The notes: generated by a model from the letters alone, not told the origin. A stretch of 64,000 nucleotides of DNA from Pseudobutyrivibrio xylanivorans (GCF_008935055.1 NZ_CP043028.1:71001-135000); one strand, 5' to 3'. Counted from the first letter of the stretch, positions 36,842-45,078 are shown. A program made the numbers and translations.

Positions 36842-37273
36842 TTAATCCACCATTAACATTGATGTCTCTATGTCAATGTCTTTAGCATCTTTCCCAATTA
36901 CACTATGAATAAATTCTTCATTGCCTCTATTTTCTAGCAGTGTAAACAATACATTTAACAAGCTATATGCATCATTGTCCTTGAAATAAAATAAATCAAC
37001 TGGTCCACCTACACGGTTCTTAAGACTAATGCCATTGAATTCATCTATACGATAACTGATAATTTTACCAATATTCTCATAAGATAATTCAGTCATTATT
37101 TTTTGTGGATTATCCTCTGATAAAGAGAATTCTGCAAAACCACAAATATAGGACAAAGTAATCCATCTTTCCTTTCCTGAATCATCAATAAATCTTACCG
37201 TAGCATGTTCTCCTCCCACCCAATCATTTTCATCTTCAAAATATTTAGCATCTGTTATAAAATATCTCTTCAT
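36842..37273 (-). CDS. Hypothetical protein (143 aa)
   Basis: Predicted mixed alpha/beta small protein with no recognised domain. Begins MKRYFITDAKYFEDENDWVG and has WITLSYICGF and a C-terminal acidic helix. Lies 39 bases downstream of the orphan methylase gene and may be co-transcribed with it. An immunity or modulator role is only a guess. Confidence 0.6.
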   Translation of the reverse strand: MKRYFITDAKYFEDENDWVGGEHATVRFIDDSGKERWITLSYICGFAEFSLSEDNPQKIMTELSYENIGKIISYRIDEFNGISLKNRVGGPVDLFYFKDNDAYSLLNVLFTLLENRGNEEFIHSVIGKDAKDIDIETSMLMVD

Positions 37274-37312
37274 CTTGTATACTTCTAATCCTTTCGTTCC
37301 TTTGTAACATTT

Positions 37313-38629
37313 CTAGTTGAATAGCTGCATTTTTCCAATTTTATTATCAATGGCTGATATCTGTTCCATACATTCATTTATATCCTTATTTATATCCTCA
37401 ATAGAACGATAAATCACCTCAGTCTCTTCCTTAAAATAGCGAGAATATGACCAATCTCCTATTTCCTTAATTTCGCCTATAGAAACCTTATGCGAAATTC
37501 CTTCTACCTCCTTCTTTTCGTTTATAATATCTGTAAGAAGCCTTTTATTTTCTAATGTAATGCTAGCTTCTGATCTACGACCTCTATTTATGAGCTTTGA
37601 TGCATCCACGTAGATTACGTCATCATTTCCTTTTTCGAAGACTAACATTGATGTTTTCACTCTGGTATTATCCAATCCTGCAGGAAGATCAATAACAGCT
37701 CTAAGTAGATTAAGACTACGTAAACGTTCACGACATACTGCATTTAGACCTTGCTTGAATAAAAAGCTCTGTGGTACAACAAGCACAAGTCTTCCTTTAT
37801 CTTTTAGCGCATCAAGTCCTGCTGCTGTAAACAGAACATCACCGTCCTTGCAATAATCAGTGTTCATGTATTTAATTAAAATATCTACTTGATGCCCATT
37901 GAGTTCTTTGACTTTTGTACCAAAAGGTATATTCATTACAACTTTGTCAAATTTCTTTTCTGACTTACGAATAGTAAAATCTCCTACCTTCGCGTCAAGT
38001 TCATAATCCCCTATAAGATTTAAATAAAGTGCAGCATCTCTAACATTTCTATCATCAATATCGTTAATTGTAAGTTGACACTTCTTATTATCTGCACACA
38101 CTCCAAGTGAATAACCTAATCCTACAGTTCCATCGCAAACTTCTTCTCCATCCTTAATATCCGCAACTGCACTCTCTAACTCTGCAATAATAGTATTCGT
38201 AACCATAGATTTTGCATGTGAACCATCACATACAGTTTTCATCAATTGATAGGCTAAATTCTTAGCACCTTCCTTGTCCAAGGGCTGAGTAGCGATTGTT
38301 TCAAGAATATTTGCAAATGTATGCATCCATCCTTCCTCTTGGGATCTATATGGAGCATTTATATTACTTAATAATCCCTCAATACAACCACATTGTTTTT
38401 CAATCCTGCTTATTACCTCTGTATCAAAAAGTTTAGAAGTTAAAATCTCATCATGTTTAATTGCTGTGAGACCAACAAAATATTTAAAAAATCTATTATG
38501 TTCAAGATTTACATCACTAAAAATATTCATGACATATAATATTTGTTCTAAGAAAGCAGGTAATGTATACCCATTCTCCTTACAAATGCTTATTATTTTT
38601 TCACTTAATGTCTCATTATTCTTTTCCAT
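37313..38629 (-). CDS. HsdM-like N6-adenine methylase with atypical NIPF motif
   Basis: 438 residues from ATG 38629 (GGAGG eight bases upstream); an upstream in-frame start lacks this. Residues ~70-330 match HsdM-type methylases: VCDGTVGLGYSL in the AdoMet motif I position, NIPFGT in place of the catalytic NPPF, VLVVPQSFLF and LRAVIDLPAGL. The first Pro of NPPF is replaced by Ile. Shorter than the true HsdM here. It pairs with the half-size HsdS upstream and has no HsdR. Confidence 0.8.
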   Translation of the reverse strand: MEKNNETLSEKIISICKENGYTLPAFLEQILYVMNIFSDVNLEHNRFFKYFVGLTAIKHDEILTSKLFDTEVISRIEKQCGCIEGLLSNINAPYRSQEEGWMHTFANILETIATQPLDKEGAKNLAYQLMKTVCDGSHAKSMVTNTIIAELESAVADIKDGEEVCDGTVGLGYSLGVCADNKKCQLTINDIDDRNVRDAALYLNLIGDYELDAKVGDFTIRKSEKKFDKVVMNIPFGTKVKELNGHQVDILIKYMNTDYCKDGDVLFTAAGLDALKDKGRLVLVVPQSFLFKQGLNAVCRERLRSLNLLRAVIDLPAGLDNTRVKTSMLVFEKGNDDVIYVDASKLINRGRRSEASITLENKRLLTDIINEKKEVEGISHKVSIGEIKEIGDWSYSRYFKEETEVIYRSIEDINKDINECMEQISAIDNKIGKMQLFN

Positions 38630-38651
38630 TAGTACATCCTCCAACCAATAT

Positions 38652-39224
38652 TTAATGATATCCAAAAACAGTATCCAATTTCTCCTTTTCAAGACTAATA
38701 GTCTTTTTATATAAAGCTTCCTTTTCAACTATACATTCATAATATTCTGCAATCTGCTCTTGCTCTTTTGGGTCATACATATTTAGCTCTACTTCATTTA
38801 TTTTACCAATGGTTAACATTGGTACTGTCGCACCACTTACCTCCTTAAGTACTTGGTTTCTATAGCTTTCTGAGTTAAAAAATGCAGTTAAAAACTTTGG
38901 ATTTACTTGTTTCTGATTACATCTAACAATTGCACAAAAAGATGTTACTAATAGTCCCGCGTTCTTCTCATCTATATATACTGCATCATATGGAGTAGAA
39001 AGCTTTAAAACAATATCCCCCTGTTGTGTAGTTTTCTTCTCGTCAGGCTCAGTTTTATACTCCAATTCGTATAAATCATCATTGTTAATCTGTCCACCAG
39101 ATATAGCTTTCGGAGCTAAAACTTTTATTTTACCTTTAACAAGTTCATTTTTTCTTTGATCTGCTTGGATTCTACTTGTTATTTGTCCTCCTATTGTCTG
39201 TGCAATTCCTGATATTCTTTCCAT
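38652..39224 (-). CDS. Half-size HsdS-like specificity protein (single target-recognition domain)
   Basis: 190 residues, about half of HsdS, with one recognition domain and one helical spacer (FFNSESYRNQVLKEVSGATVPMLTIGKI, then QEQIAEYYECIVEKEALYKKTISL). Single-domain S proteins can dimerise to bind palindromic targets. It lies 22 bases upstream of the HsdM-like gene, in order S-M, unlike the complete system at 29375-35323. Confidence 0.8.
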   Translation of the reverse strand: MERISGIAQTIGGQITSRIQADQRKNELVKGKIKVLAPKAISGGQINNDDLYELEYKTEPDEKKTTQQGDIVLKLSTPYDAVYIDEKNAGLLVTSFCAIVRCNQKQVNPKFLTAFFNSESYRNQVLKEVSGATVPMLTIGKINEVELNMYDPKEQEQIAEYYECIVEKEALYKKTISLEKEKLDTVFGYH

Positions 39225-39247
39225 TTATGTTTCCTGTCCCTTTCGAT

Positions 39248-39432
39248 GATATATTTTTTTATGTTCATTATTGACTTGTAAAAAAAATAGCCATTCATAG
39301 CCGTTCATTTTAAAGTTATATCTCCATACAAAAATGATATGTTTTTGTATGTTCATCTTGTAAGTATAATTTACCACGCTAAAAACATTTTGTCAATAGT
39401 ATTTTTGATATATTTTTTTATGTTCATTATTC
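39248..39432. repeat. Repeated operator-like motif upstream of the half-HsdS gene
   Basis: GATATATTTTTTTATGTTCA occurs at 39248-39267 and 39408-39427, and a variant GATATGTTTTTGTATGTTCA near 39339. They lie upstream of the leftward hsdS-like gene and may be a repressor or methylation-sensitive control site. Confidence 0.6.
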
Positions 39433-39443
39433 GGGGGGGGGGG
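39433..39443. other. Homopolymer run of 11 G
   Basis: Eleven consecutive G in an AT-rich intergenic region, right after the second operator-like repeat. Possible slipped-strand phase-variation tract or assembly artefact. Confidence 0.6.
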
Positions 39444-39483
39444 TAAAATGAGACTTACATTATTTAATGTTTCCTATAACCAT

Positions 39484-39519
39484 AAAATCCTCGGTATAAC
39501 TCCGCGACTATAACCGTAA
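39484..39519 (+). repeat. Near-palindromic 36-bp direct repeat, copy 1 (left boundary of the toxin cassette)
   Basis: Core halves CGGTATAACTCC and GACTATAACCG form an imperfect inverted repeat. The 36-bp block recurs at 43415-43450 in the same orientation with about two mismatches. Together they bracket the operon 39607-43190 with its promoter and terminator. Confidence 0.75.
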
Positions 39520-39527
39520 GAAAAAAA

Positions 39528-39567
39528 CAACCTCCATCCATTCATCATGGGATAGAGGTTGTTTGTA
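39528..39567 (-). terminator. Terminator of the toxin-immunity operon
   Basis: On the - strand AACAACCTC/GAGGTTGTT with a loop of about 20, followed by TTTTTT. Confidence 0.8.
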
Positions 39568-39606
39568 TGATATCAAGTTATCTGCCTAGGACTCCTGGAT
39601 GGGAAT

Positions 39607-40014
39607 TCATTCCGACATATCTACTGCTTTCTTCATAATATCTGCGTAGGTAAGAATTGATACTAATTCAAATAGTAAATCCTTTCCATCAGCAGTTGTG
39701 TATAAATTTGCACACGATGTAGTTACATAGCTTAGATTTCCATCCCACGGAGCTTTTACTTTAGGATTATCACAATCATATACAGCCTTTTCTGGTTTAA
39801 TCTTTGAAAATTCATCTCTTAGCAGATTAATTTGTCGTGCAGTCTCTATTGCATTATTAGGTTCACATTTCCCTGTTTGAAGAAAATCCATTGCTAGAGG
39901 AATTTTTCTTTTCATTCCACCTAATCGAACCTGTGCAGTCGAATAAACAGAATGTAAAATCCAGCTTCCACCTACATCTACGTATCTTTTTCTATCCTCT
40001 GTAAATAATTCCAT
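39607..40014 (-). CDS. Imm70-like immunity protein
   Basis: 135 residues that fit the Imm70 pattern: GGSWILH near the start, a central IPLAMDFLQTGKC...AIETARQINLLRDEFSKIKP, then KVKAPWDGN and LYTTADGKDLLFELVSI. Imm70 proteins are immunity proteins of polymorphic toxin systems. It follows directly the lipoprotein with a nuclease-like C-terminus (12 bases apart), so it probably neutralises that protein in the cytoplasm. Last gene before the operon terminator. Confidence 0.75.
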   Translation of the reverse strand: MELFTEDRKRYVDVGGSWILHSVYSTAQVRLGGMKRKIPLAMDFLQTGKCEPNNAIETARQINLLRDEFSKIKPEKAVYDCDNPKVKAPWDGNLSYVTTSCANLYTTADGKDLLFELVSILTYADIMKKAVDMSE

Positions 40015-40026
40015 GAAAAACCTCCA

Positions 40027-41226
40027 CTAAAGAATTTCAATTGGTATATTAGGATAAACACTATCTAATCTAAGATGTATATTTCTAGTAACTGTTTCAA
40101 TTATCTCAGTAGTATACTCTCTATTTCTTGTATCAAGAATAATTCGTTGAGTTGAATCAGCTGGAAGATTTTGTACACGAGCTGTTATTTGTCTTTCCAG
40201 TTCACTGTACAAAGTTTGTCTACTTTTGGCACTTGCCAAATTGTAGTTTTTTACCTCTATAGCTTCTATAGTACCATTCGGATTCTGTACAACCACATCT
40301 GGCCTTGTTGCACCTGGTGTGTTAAATGGAACTTCTTTTCCACCTATATAAGAAACCTGTTCTCTTCCGCCCTTAATCTTTAAAACATATTCTTCAGACT
40401 CTCTTGGTGTTGGGATTGTTTTAGGCGACAGATTAGCAGCTGCCAAATCTATTGTTGCAGAAACACCACCTAATACAACTCCGGAAATAGCACCCCACTT
40501 AAAACCTTCGCTAGCAGCCAAAGCACTTGCTTTTACAGTAGATTCTAAATCCTTAGTTTCATATCCTGTAACTGCAGCCGATACTGCACCGCTAATCACA
40601 GCTCCCGAAATAGCAAATTCTGTTCCAGTAGATGCAGCTGTTGCAAAAATCATACTAACTGCTGGCGCACCTAGCCCCGCTGATACAACGGTAACAGTAA
40701 CACATACAAGAATTACGCCTCCACCTATAGCTACATTTCTAATAATCTGGTCATAAGTATCATCATAATCCTCAAATTTTGCTACTACTGTTTTTCCTTC
40801 ATCATTTGTTGTAAAAACGTACTGTTCATCATCAAATTGCTTTTCGACTTCTTCCAAAGAATACCCAAAGAAAATATTAGATTTGGAATTATATTCTAAT
40901 TCTTCCAAGTACTCTTTAGAAACATAAACAGCTGAAACATTTTCAATAATATAGTCTTCGGAATCAAGCGTTGACTCTAGATCAGAATAAACTGTATCCT
41001 CCACATACTGAATTAATTCTTCATCTTGCATTGATGTATTGGATAAATCAATATCGCCTAATTCATCATCTTCTGTAGTGGCACTTTCGTCCTGTGCTAC
41101 ACTTTCTTCTACTTTTGTTTGTGTATCTTCACTACTCTCTGTCGTGTTACTAACTGATGCGCTTTGACCACAGCCACAAAGAGTTAAAGCCAATGATAAA
41201 GTTATTGCAATTATCTTTTTTACCAT
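40027..41226 (-). CDS. Lipoprotein-anchored candidate toxin with PD-(D/E)xK nuclease-like C-terminal domain
   Basis: 399 residues. N-terminal lipoprotein signal MVKKIIAITLSLALTLCGCG (LCGC lipobox), an acidic linker, a conserved middle, two Gly/Ala-rich hydrophobic segments (residues ~168-265), then a C-terminal domain (~275-399) with RPDVVV...AIEVKNYN, a PD-(D/E)xK nuclease pattern. Such fused domains are common in polymorphic toxins; the Imm70 gene follows. The stop of the surface-protein gene and this start overlap (TAATG). The nuclease call is from the motif only. Confidence 0.7.
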   Translation of the reverse strand: MVKKIIAITLSLALTLCGCGQSASVSNTTESSEDTQTKVEESVAQDESATTEDDELGDIDLSNTSMQDEELIQYVEDTVYSDLESTLDSEDYIIENVSAVYVSKEYLEELEYNSKSNIFFGYSLEEVEKQFDDEQYVFTTNDEGKTVVAKFEDYDDTYDQIIRNVAIGGGVILVCVTVTVVSAGLGAPAVSMIFATAASTGTEFAISGAVISGAVSAAVTGYETKDLESTVKASALAASEGFKWGAISGVVLGGVSATIDLAAANLSPKTIPTPRESEEYVLKIKGGREQVSYIGGKEVPFNTPGATRPDVVVQNPNGTIEAIEVKNYNLASAKSRQTLYSELERQITARVQNLPADSTQRIILDTRNREYTTEIIETVTRNIHLRLDSVYPNIPIEIL

Positions 41227-43190
41227 TACTTCTCCTCCTCTTCGCTTACATCAACATTTCCTCGTTCCTCGTTTCTAGTTCCTTCATTTGTTTCATTTAT
41301 ATTTTGAACTAGCTTCTTTTTCCTATTCTTTAAGACCCAGAAGCCTCCAACAACTATTACTACAGCGATACCAATATATCCTATAGGCGATGATTCCTGT
41401 TTTGTGGAATTAACGCTTGACCCACTACTTCCATCACTTTTATCTGGCTCACTTTTTTCTGTTACATTTTTGGCTATCTCAGTACTGCTAGAATTATCTA
41501 CTACCTCAGTTGTATCGTTTGCATCTTCTATATTCTCATCTTCAGTTACCGCCTCGCCAGACTTCGATACAAGACTACCATCATCTTTTAGTTTATATCC
41601 CTGGGCTAGTAGATTATTTACATCATTAACAGAAAGATTATTCTTCGATAACGCTTTTATAATTGGAGAATCTCCAACATAAATTGTCTTATCTGTTTTA
41701 CGGTTACTATCATAATCATGCTCTACACTAATAATATAAATACCTTCATCTTTATATTCTGAGCCATCTTTTGCTGGCTTATTTCCTTTAGTGTCCTCAG
41801 AATAAGATGTGCCATTGAAATTAATTGCTTTATGTTCAACTGAAACTGTTAAATACTTCGAATTTGCATAGTCTAATCTGAACCCTTCCATAGAGATAGA
41901 ATGATCTACAAGTTGATTATTTGTCGCCAAATCAAATGGGAATATGTTACAATTGCCATTTCTAATCTTGAATTCAAAAAATAGCGAATAACTTGAGATG
42001 TCATCAAGTATCCCCGATGAATCCTTTATTTCATAATCTAATGCAACTACATAGTCGCCTTCTTCAAACAATTTAACTTTTGTATCAGCGCCAGTACGAA
42101 CATTGGCTTCAAGATAATTGGTGAAAACAACTGGGTCTTTTGCTTTCCCCTCAGCATCAGTTTGTTGGATAATTAAAGTTCCTTTTCTAAATGCTGTATG
42201 TTTTATATCAAACTGGTCATCCCAACCATCTTTGACATCATTGATGGATAAGTCCTCATTACCATTCAACTTATTTATATCTTTAATTCCTGAATCCAAT
42301 GTGAACCATAATGTTACTTGATCACCAACATTTTTTAAAAACATCGGCACATCGTCTTCATCTTTAATAGCATCGGTGTATCCATTTATAGTAAAATCTC
42401 CAAGATTCCAGCCTCTATGAGGATCATCATCAGGAATATCAACTATCACACTATAACCTGAATCATTTTCTACTTTAAATCGATATTCTTTATCTTGGAA
42501 TATAGTACGTGGCGTTGTGTCTACAGATTCAACATTACCTAAATCCTTATCAATCAAATAAAATTTATAGACTTCTGCCCATCTTGTTACATTGTAATCT
42601 GATGTATCAAACACCAAAAAACTATTCTTCTCAACTAATGTTTTTGTTTTATACGCTACTAAAACTCTATAAAAACATCCATTTGCTTGTTGCACATAAT
42701 TTGACTCATATACTTTCTCTTCAAATTCGCTCTCTTCGCCCAATACATCTGTAAGCTGTTTATCTATAAACCAGTTTTCTCCATCTAATGATGTTTGAAC
42801 AATAATAGCACCTTTCTTTACTTTTTCATCAAGTGTAGCCGTAGAGACCTTTTTTGTATTGTCCTCTGAGATTTTATCTGTAGCAGTATCAATGTTGTAC
42901 TTAATTTCTACAATGCCACTATTTACTTCAAAGGCTTGAACTTTGTTTACATCATTTATCTTTTTGATATCGCCATCAAGTGATAATATACCAAATTTAG
43001 TCTTACCATTTATAGCTTTATTTGACTGGGCATTTTTCAGCACATAGTCAGTATCCTCATCAAACTGATACTCTACACCATCAATATTAAGAGACTCAGC
43101 AAATACAGGTGTTGGCTTAATAAAATAAGCAAGCGAAAAAATAGAGATTAATAAAGAAAATGTGATATTAACAATCAATCTTTGTTTCAT
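41226..43190 (-). CDS. Surface-anchored protein with C-terminal membrane segment
   Basis: 654 residues. Signal peptide at the N-terminus (IVNITFSLLISIFSLAYFIK, ending ...VFAES). A long extracellular region of beta-rich repeats follows, an acidic Ser/Thr/Glu linker, then one membrane span (SPIGYIGIAVVIVVGGFWVL) with a basic stop-transfer and an acidic cytoplasmic tail. No LPXTG motif is seen. First gene of the toxin operon; it may help present, export or tether the lipoprotein toxin. No family recognised. Confidence 0.65.
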   Translation of the reverse strand: MKQRLIVNITFSLLISIFSLAYFIKPTPVFAESLNIDGVEYQFDEDTDYVLKNAQSNKAINGKTKFGILSLDGDIKKINDVNKVQAFEVNSGIVEIKYNIDTATDKISEDNTKKVSTATLDEKVKKGAIIVQTSLDGENWFIDKQLTDVLGEESEFEEKVYESNYVQQANGCFYRVLVAYKTKTLVEKNSFLVFDTSDYNVTRWAEVYKFYLIDKDLGNVESVDTTPRTIFQDKEYRFKVENDSGYSVIVDIPDDDPHRGWNLGDFTINGYTDAIKDEDDVPMFLKNVGDQVTLWFTLDSGIKDINKLNGNEDLSINDVKDGWDDQFDIKHTAFRKGTLIIQQTDAEGKAKDPVVFTNYLEANVRTGADTKVKLFEEGDYVVALDYEIKDSSGILDDISSYSLFFEFKIRNGNCNIFPFDLATNNQLVDHSISMEGFRLDYANSKYLTVSVEHKAINFNGTSYSEDTKGNKPAKDGSEYKDEGIYIISVEHDYDSNRKTDKTIYVGDSPIIKALSKNNLSVNDVNNLLAQGYKLKDDGSLVSKSGEAVTEDENIEDANDTTEVVDNSSSTEIAKNVTEKSEPDKSDGSSGSSVNSTKQESSPIGYIGIAVVIVVGGFWVLKNRKKKLVQNINETNEGTRNEERGNVDVSEEEEK

Positions 43191-43414
43191 AAACCCGCCC
43201 CTCTCTGCAAATGGTTACTTTTATATCCTGAATATAAAATATCATGTTATAAGTACGAAAAATCGTACAGCATAATACCTTTTTATAACTTTTTATAACA
43301 GCAATGCAACCTATACTTTTAATAGCTCTACATATAGCATTTATTTACAGATAGAGTTAGTGTACCAAAGAATATTGTTAATCCTGTGTCGTCATAACAC
43401 CATCATCAAGCGTA

Positions 43415-43450
43415 AAAATCCTCGGTATAACTCCAGGACTATAACCGTAA
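43415..43450 (+). repeat. Near-palindromic 36-bp direct repeat, copy 2 (right boundary of the toxin cassette)
   Basis: Matches 39484-39519 at about 34 of 36 positions. It lies ~225 bp upstream of the first gene of the toxin operon and outside the terminator of the neighbouring gene. Confidence 0.75.
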
Positions 43451-43485
43451 TTCAACCGAGTATCGTATAATTTTCGGTCTTATCC

Positions 43486-43515
43486 ATAAAAAACAACCTC
43501 ATTGATAGAGGTTGT
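43486..43515 (-). terminator. Terminator of the integrase-core-domain gene at 43638
   Basis: On the - strand ACAACCTC/GAGGTTGTT with loop TATCAAT, followed by TTTTTT. Confidence 0.8.
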
Positions 43516-43546
43516 TCCTGCGATTTGATATGTATTTAAATAAAAT

Positions 43547-43640
43547 TTACTTTAATCCATACATTTTCTTTTTACGAATAAGTTCACTCATGGATTCTGC
43601 TTCATCAACAAGCTTATAAGTCCAATTATTCTCCGTCTTA
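43547..43640 (-). other. Coding-like tail in the +1 frame after the integrase-core-domain gene
   Basis: Just past the stop of the gene, another frame encodes WTYKLVDEAESMSELIRKKK and a few more residues before a stop. It has no clear start. It may be the former C-terminus shifted out of frame, or a small ORF with an unusual start. The paralogue at 26738 is followed by a coupled small ORF in a similar position. Confidence 0.35.
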
Positions 43641-44297
43641 ATATAGTTTCTTTACATAATTTCTGGCATCAGAATATGACTTTATAACAAGCTTTTCACC
43701 TTTATCATCTAAAAAGAAAAGTCCTGATTTCTCATCTCTAATACAATAATGATATTCATTTGGCTTGTTACCATATTTTTCTTTGATGAGGCTATATTTT
43801 CCATCCACTGTGGTTTTTACTTTTGCGGTACCTGTAAACTTTACTTCTGATGAGTTCTTGATTACTCTGCCCTTCTTTCTTTTTGATTCAGGCTTAGTAA
43901 TCAAATTGCGAGAAAGAATTCCTTCTAATATAAGATACTCACAGTAATTATATAAGGCATTGATGCGACGGCTCCGCTCCGCCTCACTTACTGTTCGTTG
44001 CTTTGCACCTTCAAATTTGGGCTGAAATGGAATTGATAAATACTCTTCAATCATTTCATCTGAAACAGAATTTAGATCATCTTCCACCAGCTCATCCCTT
44101 GATTTTGCTAGTGATTCTGCAATCACATCATAAAAACGTCTAATTTGGCACACCTCAATATAGATACCACCAATGGATTTTCCCTTAGTATTTTCCGCAT
44201 AATAACAATATCCCTGCACAGATGCAGGAAGTGTTTTTGCTATATCTGTTGTGCTGCGACTCTTAGCAGCTTCGCTTTCAGATAGATACCTCATCAT
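43638..44297 (-). CDS. Integrase-like core-binding (SAM-like) domain protein lacking a catalytic domain, paralogue of 26738
   Basis: 219 residues from ATG 44297 (AAAGGGG upstream). N-terminal half: KSRSTTDIAKTLPASVQGYC, IRRFYDVIAE, then RRINALYNYCEYLILEGIL, as in the SAM-like domain of tyrosine recombinases. C-terminal half: TAKVKTTVDGKYSLIKEKYG and LFFLDDKGEKLVI, the same module as in 26738. The recombinase catalytic domain (Arg, His-x-x-Arg, Tyr) is absent. It lies beside a repeat bracketing the toxin cassette and may help act at that site. Confidence 0.65.
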   Translation of the reverse strand: MMRYLSESEAAKSRSTTDIAKTLPASVQGYCYYAENTKGKSIGGIYIEVCQIRRFYDVIAESLAKSRDELVEDDLNSVSDEMIEEYLSIPFQPKFEGAKQRTVSEAERSRRINALYNYCEYLILEGILSRNLITKPESKRKKGRVIKNSSEVKFTGTAKVKTTVDGKYSLIKEKYGNKPNEYHYCIRDEKSGLFFLDDKGEKLVIKSYSDARNYVKKLY

Positions 44298-44354
44298 TTT
44301 CAAAGCCCCTTTGAACTACATTCTCATGGCTTTAATATATCATCTTACTAATTA

Positions 44355-44657
44355 TAAAAAAAGCCATCACAGAGGTTGATGTGATAGCTTAATTCCTTCA
44401 GTATCTCTACTGAATTATTATGGGTACTTTTTATATCGGCTATTAGAGAACCTTTTAATAGTTACCATATAAAAACTGTGCTTGGGGAAGGTTCGGGAAC
44501 CGGGCGAACAATGCAATCTTTCCTCTGCTCGCATTGTGGGGAGTCCTTCGGGGGGTTCCTGATATAATCGGGGCGGAGCATATTATCATCCCGTAAAGCG
44601 GAGCCCCGATGCAAGTTCGCACGGAAACAATCATTCCTTACAATAAACTATAAATCT
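44355..44657 (-). ncRNA. Candidate structured RNA (~300 nt), leftward, with promoter and terminator
   Basis: On the - strand, TTGAGA (44692-44687), 17-bp spacer and TATAAT (44669-44664) form a strong promoter. A GC-rich island follows (44480-44640) with ATCGGGGC/GCCCCGAT, GGTTC/GAACC, CAATGC/GCATTG hairpins, a C(UUCG)G-type loop and a long-range GCGAAC/GTTCGC pairing. It ends with AGCTATCACA/TGTGATGGCT and TTTTTTT at 44389-44355. No ORF fits. No known RNA family was recognised. An alternative is an origin of transfer near the relaxase gene. Confidence 0.6.
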
Positions 44658-44663
44658 AATAAT

Positions 44664-44692
44664 ATTATATTAAGAAAACAAATATTTCTCAA
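44664..44692 (-). promoter_or_regulatory. Strong sigma-70-type promoter of the candidate RNA
   Basis: TTGAGA, 17-bp spacer, TATAAT on the - strand. A bidirectional hairpin AAGACCACA/TGTGGTCTT at 44699-44727 lies upstream and isolates it. Confidence 0.65.
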
Positions 44693-44698
44693 CGCAAA

Positions 44699-44727
44699 AA
44701 GACCACAAACGTGATGTCTGTGGTCTT
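44699..44727. terminator. Bidirectional terminator hairpin
   Basis: AAGACCACA/TGTGGTCTT with loop of about 11, flanked by A-run and T-containing sequence. Confidence 0.6.
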
Positions 44728-44898
44728 CATGTGTTTTGTTTTTCCGTTGTTATATTTACGCATGGAGGTACAAAAGTAAAGAAAAAGCAAGATTTTCATG
44801 TTATAATATTGTTGTCAAGAAGGATTTTTGCAAAGAAATACTGAGAATCTTCAAGATTCTCTTTTACTTGAAACACAGGAGAAAGGAACTCGGCCTTT

Positions 44899-45078
44899 AT
44901 GGAAGAAATATTAATTATGGATAGTAAAAAAGGAAAGAATATTTCTATTCCAAAGAATCTTACATCTATTTTAGATAAAGGCCTTGATGATGTTGATAAT
45001 GGTAGAGAATTACCTGCAGATAAAGCTTTCGACTTAATAGCCGATTTGGTTGAAAGAAGACATCGTGCAAGAACGTAA
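44899..45078 (+). CDS. Small antitoxin-like protein (59 aa)
   Basis: Encodes MEEILIMDSKKGKNISIPKN, then DKGLDDVDNGRELPADKAFDL and a basic end VERRHRAR. The length and helical, mixed-charge nature resemble addiction-module antitoxins. The next 38 codons start at an overlapping TAATG, but that frame reads as a short hydrophobic-ended peptide that runs into the relaxase gene, so a toxin is not evident. A GAGAATCT/AGATTCTC hairpin with TTTT at 44843-44865 lies in its leader. Confidence 0.5.
   Translation: MEEILIMDSKKGKNISIPKNLTSILDKGLDDVDNGRELPADKAFDLIADLVERRHRART

Noticed and set aside
44736..44924. 62-aa + strand frame
   Set aside because: Overlaps a hairpin leader and the antitoxin-like gene in another frame; Cys/Arg/Lys-rich with no ribosome site.
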